Below, in pieces: positions 52,536 through 62,183 of a DNA stretch of 64,000 bases (positions are counted from its first letter, which is position 1; every line of letters starts with the position of its first letter). The notes below the pieces were generated by a model, which did no database searches, was not told the origin of the DNA, and saw nothing but the letters and a program-made list of their open reading frames with translations. This stretch comes from Prevotellaceae bacterium UBA2738 (lineage in GTDB: Bacteria; Bacteroidota; Bacteroidia; Bacteroidales; Bacteroidaceae), in contig DEJW01000040.1 in NCBI GenBank assembly GCA_002353585.1, positions 1 to 64,000 on the forward strand, given 5' to 3'. The translations under genes were made by a program, and so were the position numbers.

Positions 52536-53555
52536 ATGAAACATTTTTACAGCCCCTTTTCTTTAGTGATATCAATGGCTATGTGGAGTCTGGCTTCTAA
52601 TGCTCATGACATTGAAGTGCCAAATGCTGATGGTGTGATGATTTATTACAATATCAGCAAGGATGATACGCAATTGCAGGTGACATATAGTAATAACTCA
52701 GACGAGAAGTACAAAGGTGAGGTGGTGATTCCTGATGAAGTTGAGTATTCTGAAAAAACTTATAAGGTGACGAGTCTTGATAGTTTCGCTTTTATGTATT
52801 GTAGTGAGTTAACAGCAGTTACCATTCCAGAGGGTTTGAATTCTTTGGGTGCGAAGATTTTCACTGGTTGCAGTTCGCTTGTCACTGTAAACATTAAATC
52901 AAAAAAATTTATTGAAACTAATTTTGGTTTTGGTGGTGGTTGTGCCAGTCTTTTTGGCAACCAAATAAAGAATTGCACTTTGAAAGATGATGTTACTACA
53001 ATCGGGAATTATTTTTTTGCTCAATGTTCGAATTTGACGACTTTAGAGATTCCTGGTTGCGTGACAAAAATAGGAAACAGTACCTTTGAAAGCTGTAGTA
53101 GTCTTTCCTCACTGACAGTACCAAGTTCTGTAGAAAGTATGGGCTCATATGTGTTCTCGAATTGTGAGTCGCTGACTTCCGTAACATTCTTGGGAGACAT
53201 CCCTACGTTCGGTGACTATGCTTTTTGGCAGGCAAAAAACATCAAAACGATATACAGCTATACTGATATGCCATCTGCATATTCAGATGATCGCTTTGCA
53301 GGTATTTATAATAAGGTAACATTATATGTGCCCTATGGATGCAAAGAGATATATCAGAACACAAATGGTTGGAAGAAATTTGCAAATATTGTAGAAATGG
53401 AACCGTCAGGGATACATGGCGTGTCAACATCAACTGTTGGAGCATCCGTTATGGGTTATTATTCATTAGAAGGGAAGTTTGCTTTACAAGCACAAAAAGG
53501 TATCAACATAGTAAAAAACAGTAATGGTACTACAACCACTGTTATCGTAAAATGA
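52536..53555 (+). CDS. BspA-like leucine-rich repeat surface protein
   Basis: This 339-residue protein has an N-terminal signal peptide (about 1-23, ending near SNAHD). A series of LRR_5 repeats spans about 60-240 (CSELTAVTIPEGLNSLGAKIF, CSNLTTLEIPGCVTKIGNSTF, CSSLSSLTVPSSVESMGSYVF, CESLTSVTFLGDIPTFGDYAF). The C-terminal tail (GYYSLEGKFALQAQKGINIVK and a Thr-rich end TTTTVIVK) matches a tail common on secreted Prevotella proteins, probably for type IX export. BspA-type proteins bind host proteins or other bacteria. It is read from a 320-base structured leader and is followed after 10 bases by another secreted protein. Confidence 0.85.
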   Translation: MKHFYSPFSLVISMAMWSLASNAHDIEVPNADGVMIYYNISKDDTQLQVTYSNNSDEKYKGEVVIPDEVEYSEKTYKVTSLDSFAFMYCSELTAVTIPEGLNSLGAKIFTGCSSLVTVNIKSKKFIETNFGFGGGCASLFGNQIKNCTLKDDVTTIGNYFFAQCSNLTTLEIPGCVTKIGNSTFESCSSLSSLTVPSSVESMGSYVFSNCESLTSVTFLGDIPTFGDYAFWQAKNIKTIYSYTDMPSAYSDDRFAGIYNKVTLYVPYGCKEIYQNTNGWKKFANIVEMEPSGIHGVSTSTVGASVMGYYSLEGKFALQAQKGINIVKNSNGTTTTVIVK

Positions 53556-53565
53556 TAAATAAACA

Positions 53566-54288
53566 ATGATGAAAAAGATTTTTATCACCCTTGTGGCAAT
53601 GGCTTGCATGATTGAAAGCGTGCATGCTGAAGAAAAGATTACTCTCAGTCCTGAAAACTATCTTACCTTTAAGATAATGGAGGATGACTCAACGTTTACA
53701 GAGCTTCCAAAGGAATTCTGTGAAATAAAAAAACACCAGAACAAGGTGTCCAAGTGGTCCAAAATCGCAGGAGCTGTATCTACTGTAGGTTTCTTCGGTG
53801 GAGCAGCTGGAGTTATGGGAGGCGGCTCGGCAGGGACAGCCATGACAGGCTTACAAGTGATGTCAACATCAGCTGCTGTAGGTAGCGCAGCAGATGCTGC
53901 AAATGCCTTTGCTGGTGTTGAGGGCATGGACATAGTATTTACGCCCGCGCATTCGGCTTATACTATGACGAAAAATGACAGTGATATTCGTATTGTTGTA
54001 AAACTTGGCGATGTAAAAAGCATTGAACAGTTCACACGAGTGGTGCGACTTGAGGAAACGAAGAAAGACCGCAGAATGAGGTGGTTTAACTATAGTTATT
54101 CCCTTCTGGGCGAGAAAAAAGCAAAGAAGGCTGGATATGTTCCTTTTATCTATCAGATATTAGGCAACGACGAGTATGTCATCATCATTAGCAAGGATGA
54201 TGTGACAGAAGGCGAATATGCCGTAGTGTTTGGAACATTAGCAGCATCTAAATACCTTCCTGCATCAACATTCAGAATAGAAAAATAA
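53566..54288 (+). CDS. Secreted protein of unknown function
   Basis: This 240-residue protein has a signal peptide (MMKKIFITLVAMACMIESVHA). The middle part (about 65-120) is Gly/Ala-rich and hydrophobic (VSTVGFFGGAAGVMGGGSAG), resembling a glycine zipper. A beta-rich C-terminal part follows (DIRIVVKLGDVKSIEQFTRVV, DEYVIIISKDDV). I do not recognise the family. It lies 10 bases after the BspA-like gene, so the two are co-transcribed, and it may partner that protein at the envelope. Confidence 0.65.
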   Translation: MMKKIFITLVAMACMIESVHAEEKITLSPENYLTFKIMEDDSTFTELPKEFCEIKKHQNKVSKWSKIAGAVSTVGFFGGAAGVMGGGSAGTAMTGLQVMSTSAAVGSAADAANAFAGVEGMDIVFTPAHSAYTMTKNDSDIRIVVKLGDVKSIEQFTRVVRLEETKKDRRMRWFNYSYSLLGEKKAKKAGYVPFIYQILGNDEYVIIISKDDVTEGEYAVVFGTLAASKYLPASTFRIEK

Positions 54289-54299
54289 ACCTGTAACAA

Positions 54300-56252
54300 T
54301 TACGCCTTGAGGGCTCGCATGGCATTGAGCACTGCCAGTACGGTGACACCCACATCGGCGAAGACGGCGAGCCACATGGTGGCGATGCCAAAGAATGCGA
54401 GTATCAGCACTGCTACCTTCACGCCGATGGCGAACCATATATTCTGTCTTGCTATGCCTATGGTGCGACGCGCTATGCGTATGGCGGTGGCAATCTTTGA
54501 GGGTTGGTCGTCCATCAGTACCACATCGGCTGCCTCTATGGCTGCATCGCTACCTAAGCCTCCCATAGCAATACCCACATTGGCACGAGCCAGCACAGGG
54601 GCATCGTTGATGCCGTCGCCAACGAAGGCGAGGGCTTCAGACTGAGGCATGAGCACTGACATCTGTTCTACCTTCTCAGTAGGCAACAGTTCGGCATGAT
54701 ACTCATCTATCTGCAGTTGTCGTGCCACTCGCTCTGCTACCTCGTCGCGGTCGCCCGTGAGCATCACCGTCTTCTTCACACCCAGTTGCTTCAGCTGGCT
54801 TATAGCCTCAGCGCTGTCAGGCTTTGCCTGGTCGCTGATTACGATATGTCCTGCATAGCTGTTGTCTATAGCCACATGTATTATGGTGCCCTCATCGCCA
54901 TGCTCACACTGATGCCACTTGGCACCAACCATCTCCATCATCTTAGTGTTACCCACACAGACCACCTTGTCGCCCACCTGAGCGCGTATGCCCTTGCCTG
55001 CTATCTCTTCCACATTGCTCACTGAACAGCCGTCAGTAGCCTCATCGGGGAAGGCATCGCGCAGGGCAGCTCCAATGGGGTGTGTAGTGGAGTGCTCCAC
55101 ATGGGCTGCAAGGTGTAGCAGTTGGAATTCGCTGCACATCTCTGGGTGTACTGCCACCACGGTGAATCGTCCCTGTGTCAGCGTTCCTGTCTTGTCGAAC
55201 ACCACAGTGTCTATCTTAGAGAGTATGTCAAGATAGTTGGCTCCCTTCACCAGTATGCCCTTACGCGAAGCACCGCCCAGTCCGCCAAAGAAGGTCAGTG
55301 GCACACTTATGACCAGTGCACACGGACAGCTCACCACGAGGAACATGAGTGCCCTATAGAGCCACAGCGGGAATGCTGCCCAAAATGCTGCCATGAGTCC
55401 CCCTGCCAGTCCTGTCGCCATGAGTGCCTTTGCCAACGGCATGATGACGGCTATAGCCAGTGCCAGTCCCACCACTATCGGGGTGTAGATGCGTGCAAAG
55501 CGCGTGATGAATGCCTCACTCTGCGACTTATGCTCGCCAGCCTCTTCCACCAGTCTTATTATCTTTGATACGGTACTCTCGCCGAATGTCTTGGTTGTGC
55601 GCACCCTGAGGACACCGCTCATATTGATGCAACCAGACACTATATCGTTGCCCTCGCGCACCTCAAGCGGCACGCTCTCGCCTGTCAGTGCCATAGTGTT
55701 CAGGGTGGACCTTCCGCTCACCACCATGCCGTCGAGGGGCACTTTCTCGCCTGGTCTCACCACTATCACCTGTCCTACCAACACCTCCTGTGGGTTCACG
55801 TCGCGCAGTTCGCTGTCACCCTCTATGTGTGCCACATCAGGACGTATGTCCATCAGGTGCTCTATGCTCTTGCGACTCTTTCCCTCGGCATAGCCTTCGA
55901 AGAACTCGCCCACCTGGAAGAAGAGCATCACGAATACCGCCTCAGGAAACTCTGTCTCAGCTCCTGGGAAGAATCCTATGCAGAGTGCTCCTATCGTAGC
56001 CACCGTCATCAGGAAGTGCTCATTAAACGGATCGCCGTGCGCCAGTCCCTCTGCAGCCTCTTTCAGCGTTCCTGCACCTATCAGCAGATAGGGTATCAGG
56101 TACACCAGCAGCAGTTGCCATGTGGGCAATGCCATATTCTTCTCTACTATCACTGCCCCTATGAGCAGCACCACCATAGCTATGATGGTCCACAGCTGTA
56201 TGTGTCCTTCCTCGTGCTCATGATGATGCTCATGATGATGTTCGTGTGCCAT
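54300..56252 (-). CDS. Zn/Cd-type heavy-metal P-ATPase
   Basis: This 650-residue P1B-type ATPase exports divalent soft metals. A His-rich N-terminal tail (HEHHHEHHHEHEEGH) replaces the usual HMA domain. TGES (actuator), SCPCALVIS (CPC metal site, near residue 310), DKTGT (phosphorylation, near 350), HSTTHPIG and GDGINDAPV follow in order. About eight membrane helices are present. The CPC motif and His tail suggest zinc, cadmium or cobalt. It is divergent from the RND efflux operon; no metal-responsive regulator gene is seen. Confidence 0.9.
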   Translation of the reverse strand: MAHEHHHEHHHEHEEGHIQLWTIIAMVVLLIGAVIVEKNMALPTWQLLLVYLIPYLLIGAGTLKEAAEGLAHGDPFNEHFLMTVATIGALCIGFFPGAETEFPEAVFVMLFFQVGEFFEGYAEGKSRKSIEHLMDIRPDVAHIEGDSELRDVNPQEVLVGQVIVVRPGEKVPLDGMVVSGRSTLNTMALTGESVPLEVREGNDIVSGCINMSGVLRVRTTKTFGESTVSKIIRLVEEAGEHKSQSEAFITRFARIYTPIVVGLALAIAVIMPLAKALMATGLAGGLMAAFWAAFPLWLYRALMFLVVSCPCALVISVPLTFFGGLGGASRKGILVKGANYLDILSKIDTVVFDKTGTLTQGRFTVVAVHPEMCSEFQLLHLAAHVEHSTTHPIGAALRDAFPDEATDGCSVSNVEEIAGKGIRAQVGDKVVCVGNTKMMEMVGAKWHQCEHGDEGTIIHVAIDNSYAGHIVISDQAKPDSAEAISQLKQLGVKKTVMLTGDRDEVAERVARQLQIDEYHAELLPTEKVEQMSVLMPQSEALAFVGDGINDAPVLARANVGIAMGGLGSDAAIEAADVVLMDDQPSKIATAIRIARRTIGIARQNIWFAIGVKVAVLILAFFGIATMWLAVFADVGVTVLAVLNAMRALKA

Positions 56253-56301
56253 ATTATCTTTTTTTGTTATGCCTTGTATATATGTATTTAAAACTTCGAC
56301 G

Positions 56302-56309
56302 CAAAGGTA
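56302..56309 (-). promoter_or_regulatory. Minus-7 box of the P-ATPase gene
   Basis: TACCTTTG on the minus strand, 50 bases before the ATG, fits TAnnTTTG. Confidence 0.65.
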
Positions 56310-56356
56310 CTAAAAAAAAATTGAAAAAGTTTTAGAGATGCTTTTTTTTGCTTTTT

Positions 56357-56388
56357 TTTGGAAGTTAGAAAATAAGTTTGTATCTTTG
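56357..56388 (+). promoter_or_regulatory. Promoter of the RND operon
   Basis: TTTG (56357-56360), 20 bases, then TATCTTTG (56381-56388) forms a canonical Bacteroidetes promoter, 42 bases before the ATG. Confidence 0.75.
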
Positions 56389-56430
56389 TAGCCAAAACCG
56401 ACAATAAAAAAACAAATTTAGAACATAACT

Positions 56431-57558
56431 ATGAAAAAGAAAAATCTCGTGAAATGGGCATGGATGCTCAGTGCAACAGTTGTTATGACCTCTTGCGGGC
56501 TGGATATGCCTAAGGAGGAGCAAACATCGTATGAAACCATGACGGTGAAGCAGACTAACCTGGATGTGCCAGTGAAGTTTAGCGCTAAGATGAAGGGACA
56601 GCGTGACGTGACCATCACCCCACAGGTGAGCGGCCAGCTGATGGAAATCCGCGTTCAGGAGGGTCAACAGGTGAGAAAAGGTCAGGTGCTGTTTGTTATT
56701 GACTCACGTAACTCAAAGTTGGAGTTAGAGTCGGCTCAGGCTAACCTACAGGCTGCACTTGCCAGGATGAGCAGTGCCAAACTGGAGTATGAGTCAAACA
56801 AGAACCTGTTTGAGAAGAAGATTGTGAGCAGTTATACTCTGAACGATTCAGAGAATTCATATAAGCAGGCTATAGCAGCAGTGGCTCAGGCAAGGGCAGC
56901 GGTGAACACTGCAAGAGTGAACCTGGGCTTCTGCACCATCACATCGCCTGTGACGGGTGTAGTAGGCGAGATACCAGTAAGGGCTGGCGACCAGGTGTCA
57001 CCAGCATCACAACTGACCATTGTGAGTGGCAATACGATGATGAATGCCGAGTTCTCAGTGCCAGAGACCGTGATAGAGGCTGCTGTGGCTGAGGGTTACA
57101 ACCTGAAGAGCAAACATACGCTGGAGCACTTCCCTGAGGCTACATTCCTAATGAAGAACGGTACGGAATATAAGCACAAAGGTAAGGTGACCAGTGCCAC
57201 GGGCGTGGTGAATGCCTCAACTGGTACCATAGCCCTGAAGGCTACATTCCCTAACCCTGAGGGACAGCTGTACTCAGGCATCCAGGGTACGGTGGTGATG
57301 AAGTTTACTGAGAAGAACGCCATCGTTGTTCCGCTGGTGGCAGTAGTAAAACTGCAAGACCGTCAGCAGGTGTATAAGGTAAAGGCTGACAGCACAGCCA
57401 CAGCAGTGGAGGTGACCACACAGGATGCTGGCAACGGTCAGGACTGCATAGTGGTGACTGGACTGAAGAGTGGCGACAGAATAGTAACCGTTGGTGCTAA
57501 CAACGTGCAGGAGGGACAGAAGGTTCTGTTTCCAGCTGTAGCGAAAAAGGAGAAGTAA
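56431..57558 (+). CDS. RND efflux periplasmic adaptor (MFP)
   Basis: This 375-residue lipoprotein (MTSC lipobox) is the adaptor of an AcrA/MexA-type pump. The lipoyl half-motifs ITPQVSGQLMEIRVQEGQQV (near 60) and GFCTITSPVTGVVGEIPVRAGDQV (near 170) frame a helical hairpin (about 90-160). Beta-barrel and membrane-proximal domains follow. It links the inner-membrane pump to the outer-membrane channel. It is the first gene of a three-gene operon, with a three-base gap to the pump gene. Confidence 0.93.
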   Translation: MKKKNLVKWAWMLSATVVMTSCGLDMPKEEQTSYETMTVKQTNLDVPVKFSAKMKGQRDVTITPQVSGQLMEIRVQEGQQVRKGQVLFVIDSRNSKLELESAQANLQAALARMSSAKLEYESNKNLFEKKIVSSYTLNDSENSYKQAIAAVAQARAAVNTARVNLGFCTITSPVTGVVGEIPVRAGDQVSPASQLTIVSGNTMMNAEFSVPETVIEAAVAEGYNLKSKHTLEHFPEATFLMKNGTEYKHKGKVTSATGVVNASTGTIALKATFPNPEGQLYSGIQGTVVMKFTEKNAIVVPLVAVVKLQDRQQVYKVKADSTATAVEVTTQDAGNGQDCIVVTGLKSGDRIVTVGANNVQEGQKVLFPAVAKKEK

Positions 57559-57561
57559 GGC

Positions 57562-60500
57562 ATGAAGAACAATATATTTATAAATAGGTACGTGATGGCT
57601 TGTGCCATCAGTATCGTTATTGCTCTGGTGGGCTTTATCTGCATCAACACGCTGCCTATTGAGCAATACCCTAACATCGCACCACCACAGGTGAACATCA
57701 ATGCCAGCTACACTGGTGCCGACCCTAACACGGTGATGAAGTCGGTTATCCAGCCGCTGGAGGAGAATATCAACGGTGTGCAGGGCATGACATACATGAC
57801 CTCTAAGGCATCGTCAACGGGCGATGTGACCATCACGGTATTCTTTAAGCAGGGCACTGACCCTGACATGGCGGCGGTGAACGTGCAGAACCGAGTGACG
57901 AAGGCTCAGCCACTGTTGCCATCAGAGGTGATACAGTCAGGTATCACGGTGGAGAAGCGTGAGAACAACATTCTGCGCATCCTTGCCGTGAGAAGTGCAG
58001 ACGGAAAATACAGCGACGACTTCGTATCTAACTATGTGGATATCAACGTGGCACCGCGCTTTAAGCGTATCACTGGTGTGGGCGAGGTGTTCACACTGGG
58101 TAACACCTATGCTCTGCGTATATGGATGAAACCAGACGTGATGGCTCAGTACGGACTGCAGCCAGAGGATGTGTTTAATGCCATAGGCGGACAGAGTTTC
58201 GTGACCTCTACAGGTACGTTTGGTGAGCAGTCTGAGAACAAGTACCAGTATAACATGGAGTATAAGGGTACGCTGAAGACCATAGAGGAGTTTAACGACA
58301 TAGTGCTCAAGACCAAAGATGGTGGCCACATGCTGCATCTGGGCGATGTGGCTGAGGTGGAGATAGGCGCTAAGAGCTATAGCTACATCTCAAACATCAA
58401 TGGTCGTCCTGGCTGTATGATGCTGATATTCCAGTCGCCTGGTGCTAACGCTACTGAGGTGAACGCCCGCATAACACACGAGTGTGAGCAACTGAAGCAG
58501 AATATGCCTGCAGGACTGGAGTTTGTTACCCTGCAGACGAGTGACGACTTCCTCTTTGCCGCTATACACAACGTGGTGGAGACACTTATCATAGCCATCA
58601 TACTGGTGATACTGGTGGTGTTCTTCTTCCTGCAGAATATCAAGGCTACGATTATTCCGTCTATCTCTATCATAGTATCACTGCTGGGAACATTCGCCAT
58701 AGTGATGCTATCAGGATTCTCACTCAACATTCTGACACTCTTCGCTCTGGTGCTTGCCATTGGTACGGTGGTGGATGATGCTATCGTTGTGGTAGAGGCT
58801 GTGATGGCGAAGATGGAGAATGGCATAAGCGATGCCCACGAGGCAACGCGCCAGGCTATGAACGAGGTATCGGTAGCCGTTGTATCATGTACGCTGGTAT
58901 TCATGGCAGTGTTCATCCCTGTCACCTTTATGAGTGGCACATCAGGCACATTCTTCACCCAGTTTGGTATCACCATCGCCTCATCAGTAGGTTTGTCATG
59001 TATATCGGCTCTTACTCTGTGTCCTGCACTCTGTGCCATCATGCTGAAGGTATCAGAAAAGAAGGATGATGAGAAGCAGAGCTTCGCTGACTACGTGAAG
59101 AAGGCTTACGACAGAAGCTACAACGCCATACTGGCAAAATACTCTAACGCTGTGCAGAGATTCATCAAGCGCCCTATACTGTCATGGGGACTGCTGATAG
59201 CAGCATGCGTACTGCTGGTAGTATTTATGAAGGGATTGCCTTCAGGACTGGTGCCACAGGAGGACCAGGGCGTATTCCTGGCTGAGGTGAGAGCTCCAGA
59301 GGGCTACACCCTGCAGCAGACCAGAGAACTGATGAAGGAGGTAGAGGCAAAGGTGAAAGAGATACCAGAGATGGAGAGTTTCTCTTCTGCCTGCGGCTAT
59401 GGTATGATATCAGGTGCTGGCTCAAGCTATGCTACCCTCATCGTGCGACTGAAGAACTGGGACGAACGTTCTGGTATGAACCACATGATAGACCTCGTCA
59501 TAGCACGTTTCTATTATGCCTGCATGAGCATAAAGAATGCCACAGTGCTGCCTTTCCAGATGCCACAGGTGCCTGGTTATGGTACGAGTAACAACGTGAG
59601 TCTCGTGGTGCAAGACCCTACGGACGGCAACCTGTCACAGTTTGCTAAGCAGACTGACCACTTCCTGGCTAAGCTGGCTGAGCGTCCTGAGGTAAGTTCG
59701 GCTATGTCGGCTTATTCTGAGCGCTTCCCTAAGTATCAGGTGGATGTGGATGCTGCACAGTGCGACCGCATGGGTGTATCGCCTAAGGAGGTGCTGAGCA
59801 CACTGGGCTATTACTGCAGCGGCTCATACATAGGCAACTTCAACCAGTTTGGTAAGGTGTATCGTATCATGGTGGCTGCTGCACCTGAATACCGACTTGA
59901 CCCTACATCGCTGAACAATATGTTTGTGAAGACGGGCAGCGGCAATATGTCGCCTCTCTCTGAGTTTGTATCGCTGAAAGAGATAGTCGGTCCGTCTAAC
60001 ATAGAGCACTTCAACCTGTTCCAGAGCATCACCTGCCAGGTGACTGCTGCCAACGGATATAGTGAGGGTCAGGTGCATAAGGTGATAGAAGAGGTGTTTA
60101 GGAAGGAAATGCCTAAGACTGCCACCTATGAATATAGCGATATGTCGCGCGAGGTGGAGGAGTCAGCTAATTCTAACACCACAACCATCATCTATGCTAT
60201 CTGCGTCATCCTGATATACCTCATCCTGGCATCGCTCTACAACTCTTGGTTCACTCCGTGGGCTGTGCTGTTCAGTGTGCCATTCGGACTGATGGGTGCA
60301 TTCGTATTCGCTTACTTCGGCAATATGCTGAGCCTGCCTGGCATGGATAACAATATCTACCTGCAAACGGGTGTGATCATGCTGATAGGTCTGCTCGCTA
60401 AGACGGCTATCCTGATTACGGAGTTTGCATCAGAGCGCCGTGCACAGGGCTTGAGCATCAAGGATGCTGCCTTCGAGGCTTGTAAGGAGCGTCTGCGTCC

Positions 60501-60723
60501 TATCCTCATGACTGTTGCCACGATGATTATCGGTATGGTACCACTGGTGATAGAGGGTGGTGCTGGTGCCAACGGCAACCGTGCCCTCGCACTTGGTGTG
60601 ATTGGCGGTATGAGCATAGGTACCATAGCCCTGCTCTTCGTAGTACCAGCCTTCTTCATCGTGTTCCAGAATCTGCATGAGCGATTCCAGGGCTCTACGC
60701 AAAACGTAGAAAGTAAGAAGTAA
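57562..60723 (+). CDS. RND efflux pump, HAE1/AcrB family
   Basis: This 1053-residue inner-membrane proton antiporter has two sets of six membrane helices and two large periplasmic loops. The N-terminus (NRYVMACAISIVIALVGFICINTLPIEQYP) is typical. The proton-relay pair is in GTVVDDAIVVVEA (near residue 405), and the second-half signature in MLIGLLAKTAILITEFASERR, with the lysine of the relay. It probably exports drugs, bile salts or other amphiphiles. The length and order match AcrB-type pumps of Bacteroides. Confidence 0.95.
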   Translation: MKNNIFINRYVMACAISIVIALVGFICINTLPIEQYPNIAPPQVNINASYTGADPNTVMKSVIQPLEENINGVQGMTYMTSKASSTGDVTITVFFKQGTDPDMAAVNVQNRVTKAQPLLPSEVIQSGITVEKRENNILRILAVRSADGKYSDDFVSNYVDINVAPRFKRITGVGEVFTLGNTYALRIWMKPDVMAQYGLQPEDVFNAIGGQSFVTSTGTFGEQSENKYQYNMEYKGTLKTIEEFNDIVLKTKDGGHMLHLGDVAEVEIGAKSYSYISNINGRPGCMMLIFQSPGANATEVNARITHECEQLKQNMPAGLEFVTLQTSDDFLFAAIHNVVETLIIAIILVILVVFFFLQNIKATIIPSISIIVSLLGTFAIVMLSGFSLNILTLFALVLAIGTVVDDAIVVVEAVMAKMENGISDAHEATRQAMNEVSVAVVSCTLVFMAVFIPVTFMSGTSGTFFTQFGITIASSVGLSCISALTLCPALCAIMLKVSEKKDDEKQSFADYVKKAYDRSYNAILAKYSNAVQRFIKRPILSWGLLIAACVLLVVFMKGLPSGLVPQEDQGVFLAEVRAPEGYTLQQTRELMKEVEAKVKEIPEMESFSSACGYGMISGAGSSYATLIVRLKNWDERSGMNHMIDLVIARFYYACMSIKNATVLPFQMPQVPGYGTSNNVSLVVQDPTDGNLSQFAKQTDHFLAKLAERPEVSSAMSAYSERFPKYQVDVDAAQCDRMGVSPKEVLSTLGYYCSGSYIGNFNQFGKVYRIMVAAAPEYRLDPTSLNNMFVKTGSGNMSPLSEFVSLKEIVGPSNIEHFNLFQSITCQVTAANGYSEGQVHKVIEEVFRKEMPKTATYEYSDMSREVEESANSNTTTIIYAICVILIYLILASLYNSWFTPWAVLFSVPFGLMGAFVFAYFGNMLSLPGMDNNIYLQTGVIMLIGLLAKTAILITEFASERRAQGLSIKDAAFEACKERLRPILMTVATMIIGMVPLVIEGGAGANGNRALALGVIGGMSIGTIALLFVVPAFFIVFQNLHERFQGSTQNVESKK

Positions 60724-60745
60724 GAATTAAAAAGTAAAAAGTAAT

Positions 60746-62134
60746 ATGAATATAAAAAACATCATAGCAGTCGCAATCGTGGGCTTCGCGCTCACGAGTT
60801 GCGGGCTGTATAAGAAATATGATACGGCGAAGACACAGGAGCTGATACCTCAGAACGTCTTCGGCACACCAGTAGTTGACACTCTGGCTATGAAGGCAGA
60901 CAAGCCTGTTGACCAGATGTCGTGGCGCGAATTCTTCACTGACCCACTGCTGCAAAAAGTTATAGAGCAGGCATTGGCTAACAATACTGACCTCTATACG
61001 GCTCGCATAAACGTGGAGAAGAGTAAGATAGCACTGAGAACAGCACGACTGGCTTACCTGCCATCGCTGAACTTCACCCCACAGGGCACACTGTCAAGTT
61101 TTGACAACTCTAAGCCTATTAAGACCTACAACCTGCAGATGCAGGCATCAGTAGATCTCGATGTGTTTGGCTCCATAACCAGCAAGAAACGTGCTGCCAA
61201 GGCTGCTCTCATGCAGTCTGAGTTTAGTGAGTTGGCTACATTATCAAACCTTATCAGCACTGTGGCACAGGATTATTTCTACCTGCAGCTGCTCGACAGG
61301 GAAATGGAGATTCTCACCCAGACAGACAGCCTGTGGAAGGCATCTCTCGACACACAGATAGCACTGTGGCAGAATGGTAAGGCTTACAGCACTGCAGTAA
61401 ACCAGCAGGAGTCTTCATACCTCAACGTTAAGACGCAGATAGTGGACACACAACGTGAGATACTGGCTGTGGAGAATGAACTGTGCGAGATTCTTGCCAT
61501 CAGCCCTCAGCACATAGAGCGCTCACGTTGGGAAAACGACACTTTCCAGTTGTCTGTATTCAATTTCCCTATCTCTGCAGAGGCTCTGCTGAACCGTCCT
61601 GACATTCGTGCTGCAGAGTTCGGACTGGAGCAGGCTTTCTATAACACACAGACGGCTAAGGCGGCATTCTTCCCCACTGTCACTCTCTCAGGAGCTGCAG
61701 GATGGACTAATAATAATGGTATAGTGGTTGACCCAGGCAAACTGCTGCTCACCGCTATAGCATCGCTCACCCAGCCTATCTTCAATCGTGGCAAGATAAA
61801 GGGTAACTATGACATTACAAAACTCACAGAAGAAAACACAAAGAAGAAGTTTGTGCAGACCGTCATAGAGGCTGGTAACGATGTCAACGAGGCATTGGCT
61901 GACTGCAAGGCTTCTCACGATAAGTATGGCTACTACCGTCGTCAGGTTGAGGTGCTGAAAGAGGCTTATACTGGCACCCACGAACTGATGGATGCTGGCA
62001 AGGCAAGCTATCTCGAGGTGCTCAAGGCACAGGAGAGTCTGCTCGACGCCCAACTGAATGAGGTCATCAACCTCTACAACGGCGCAGTATCTGTCATCGC
62101 CCTCTACATCTCACTGGGTGGAGGAACGAAATAA
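60746..62134 (+). CDS. Outer-membrane efflux channel (NodT/OprM type)
   Basis: This 462-residue lipoprotein (ALTSC lipobox) is the outer-membrane channel of the tripartite pump. Two TolC-type repeats are visible: one around residues 55-240 (VIEQALANNTDLYTARINVEKSKIALRTAR) and one around 275-455 (LLNRPDIRAAEFGLEQAFYNTQTAKAAFFP). GNDVNEALADCKA and the MDAGKASYLEVLKAQ helix close it. It completes the operon. It lies 22 bases after the pump gene, and no terminator hairpin is seen after it. Confidence 0.92.
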   Translation: MNIKNIIAVAIVGFALTSCGLYKKYDTAKTQELIPQNVFGTPVVDTLAMKADKPVDQMSWREFFTDPLLQKVIEQALANNTDLYTARINVEKSKIALRTARLAYLPSLNFTPQGTLSSFDNSKPIKTYNLQMQASVDLDVFGSITSKKRAAKAALMQSEFSELATLSNLISTVAQDYFYLQLLDREMEILTQTDSLWKASLDTQIALWQNGKAYSTAVNQQESSYLNVKTQIVDTQREILAVENELCEILAISPQHIERSRWENDTFQLSVFNFPISAEALLNRPDIRAAEFGLEQAFYNTQTAKAAFFPTVTLSGAAGWTNNNGIVVDPGKLLLTAIASLTQPIFNRGKIKGNYDITKLTEENTKKKFVQTVIEAGNDVNEALADCKASHDKYGYYRRQVEVLKEAYTGTHELMDAGKASYLEVLKAQESLLDAQLNEVINLYNGAVSVIALYISLGGGTK

Positions 62135-62183
62135 AGGAGTCCTCTAACTCCATCTAACTCCTTGTAACTCCCTTTAACTCCTT
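62135..62183. repeat. TTAACTCC phrase repeats
   Basis: CTCTAACTCC, CATCTAACTCC, TTGTAACTCC and CTTTAACTCC stand in near tandem between the convergent efflux and gluQ genes. The phrase also appears at 4941-5096 and 63180-63200. Confidence 0.55.
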
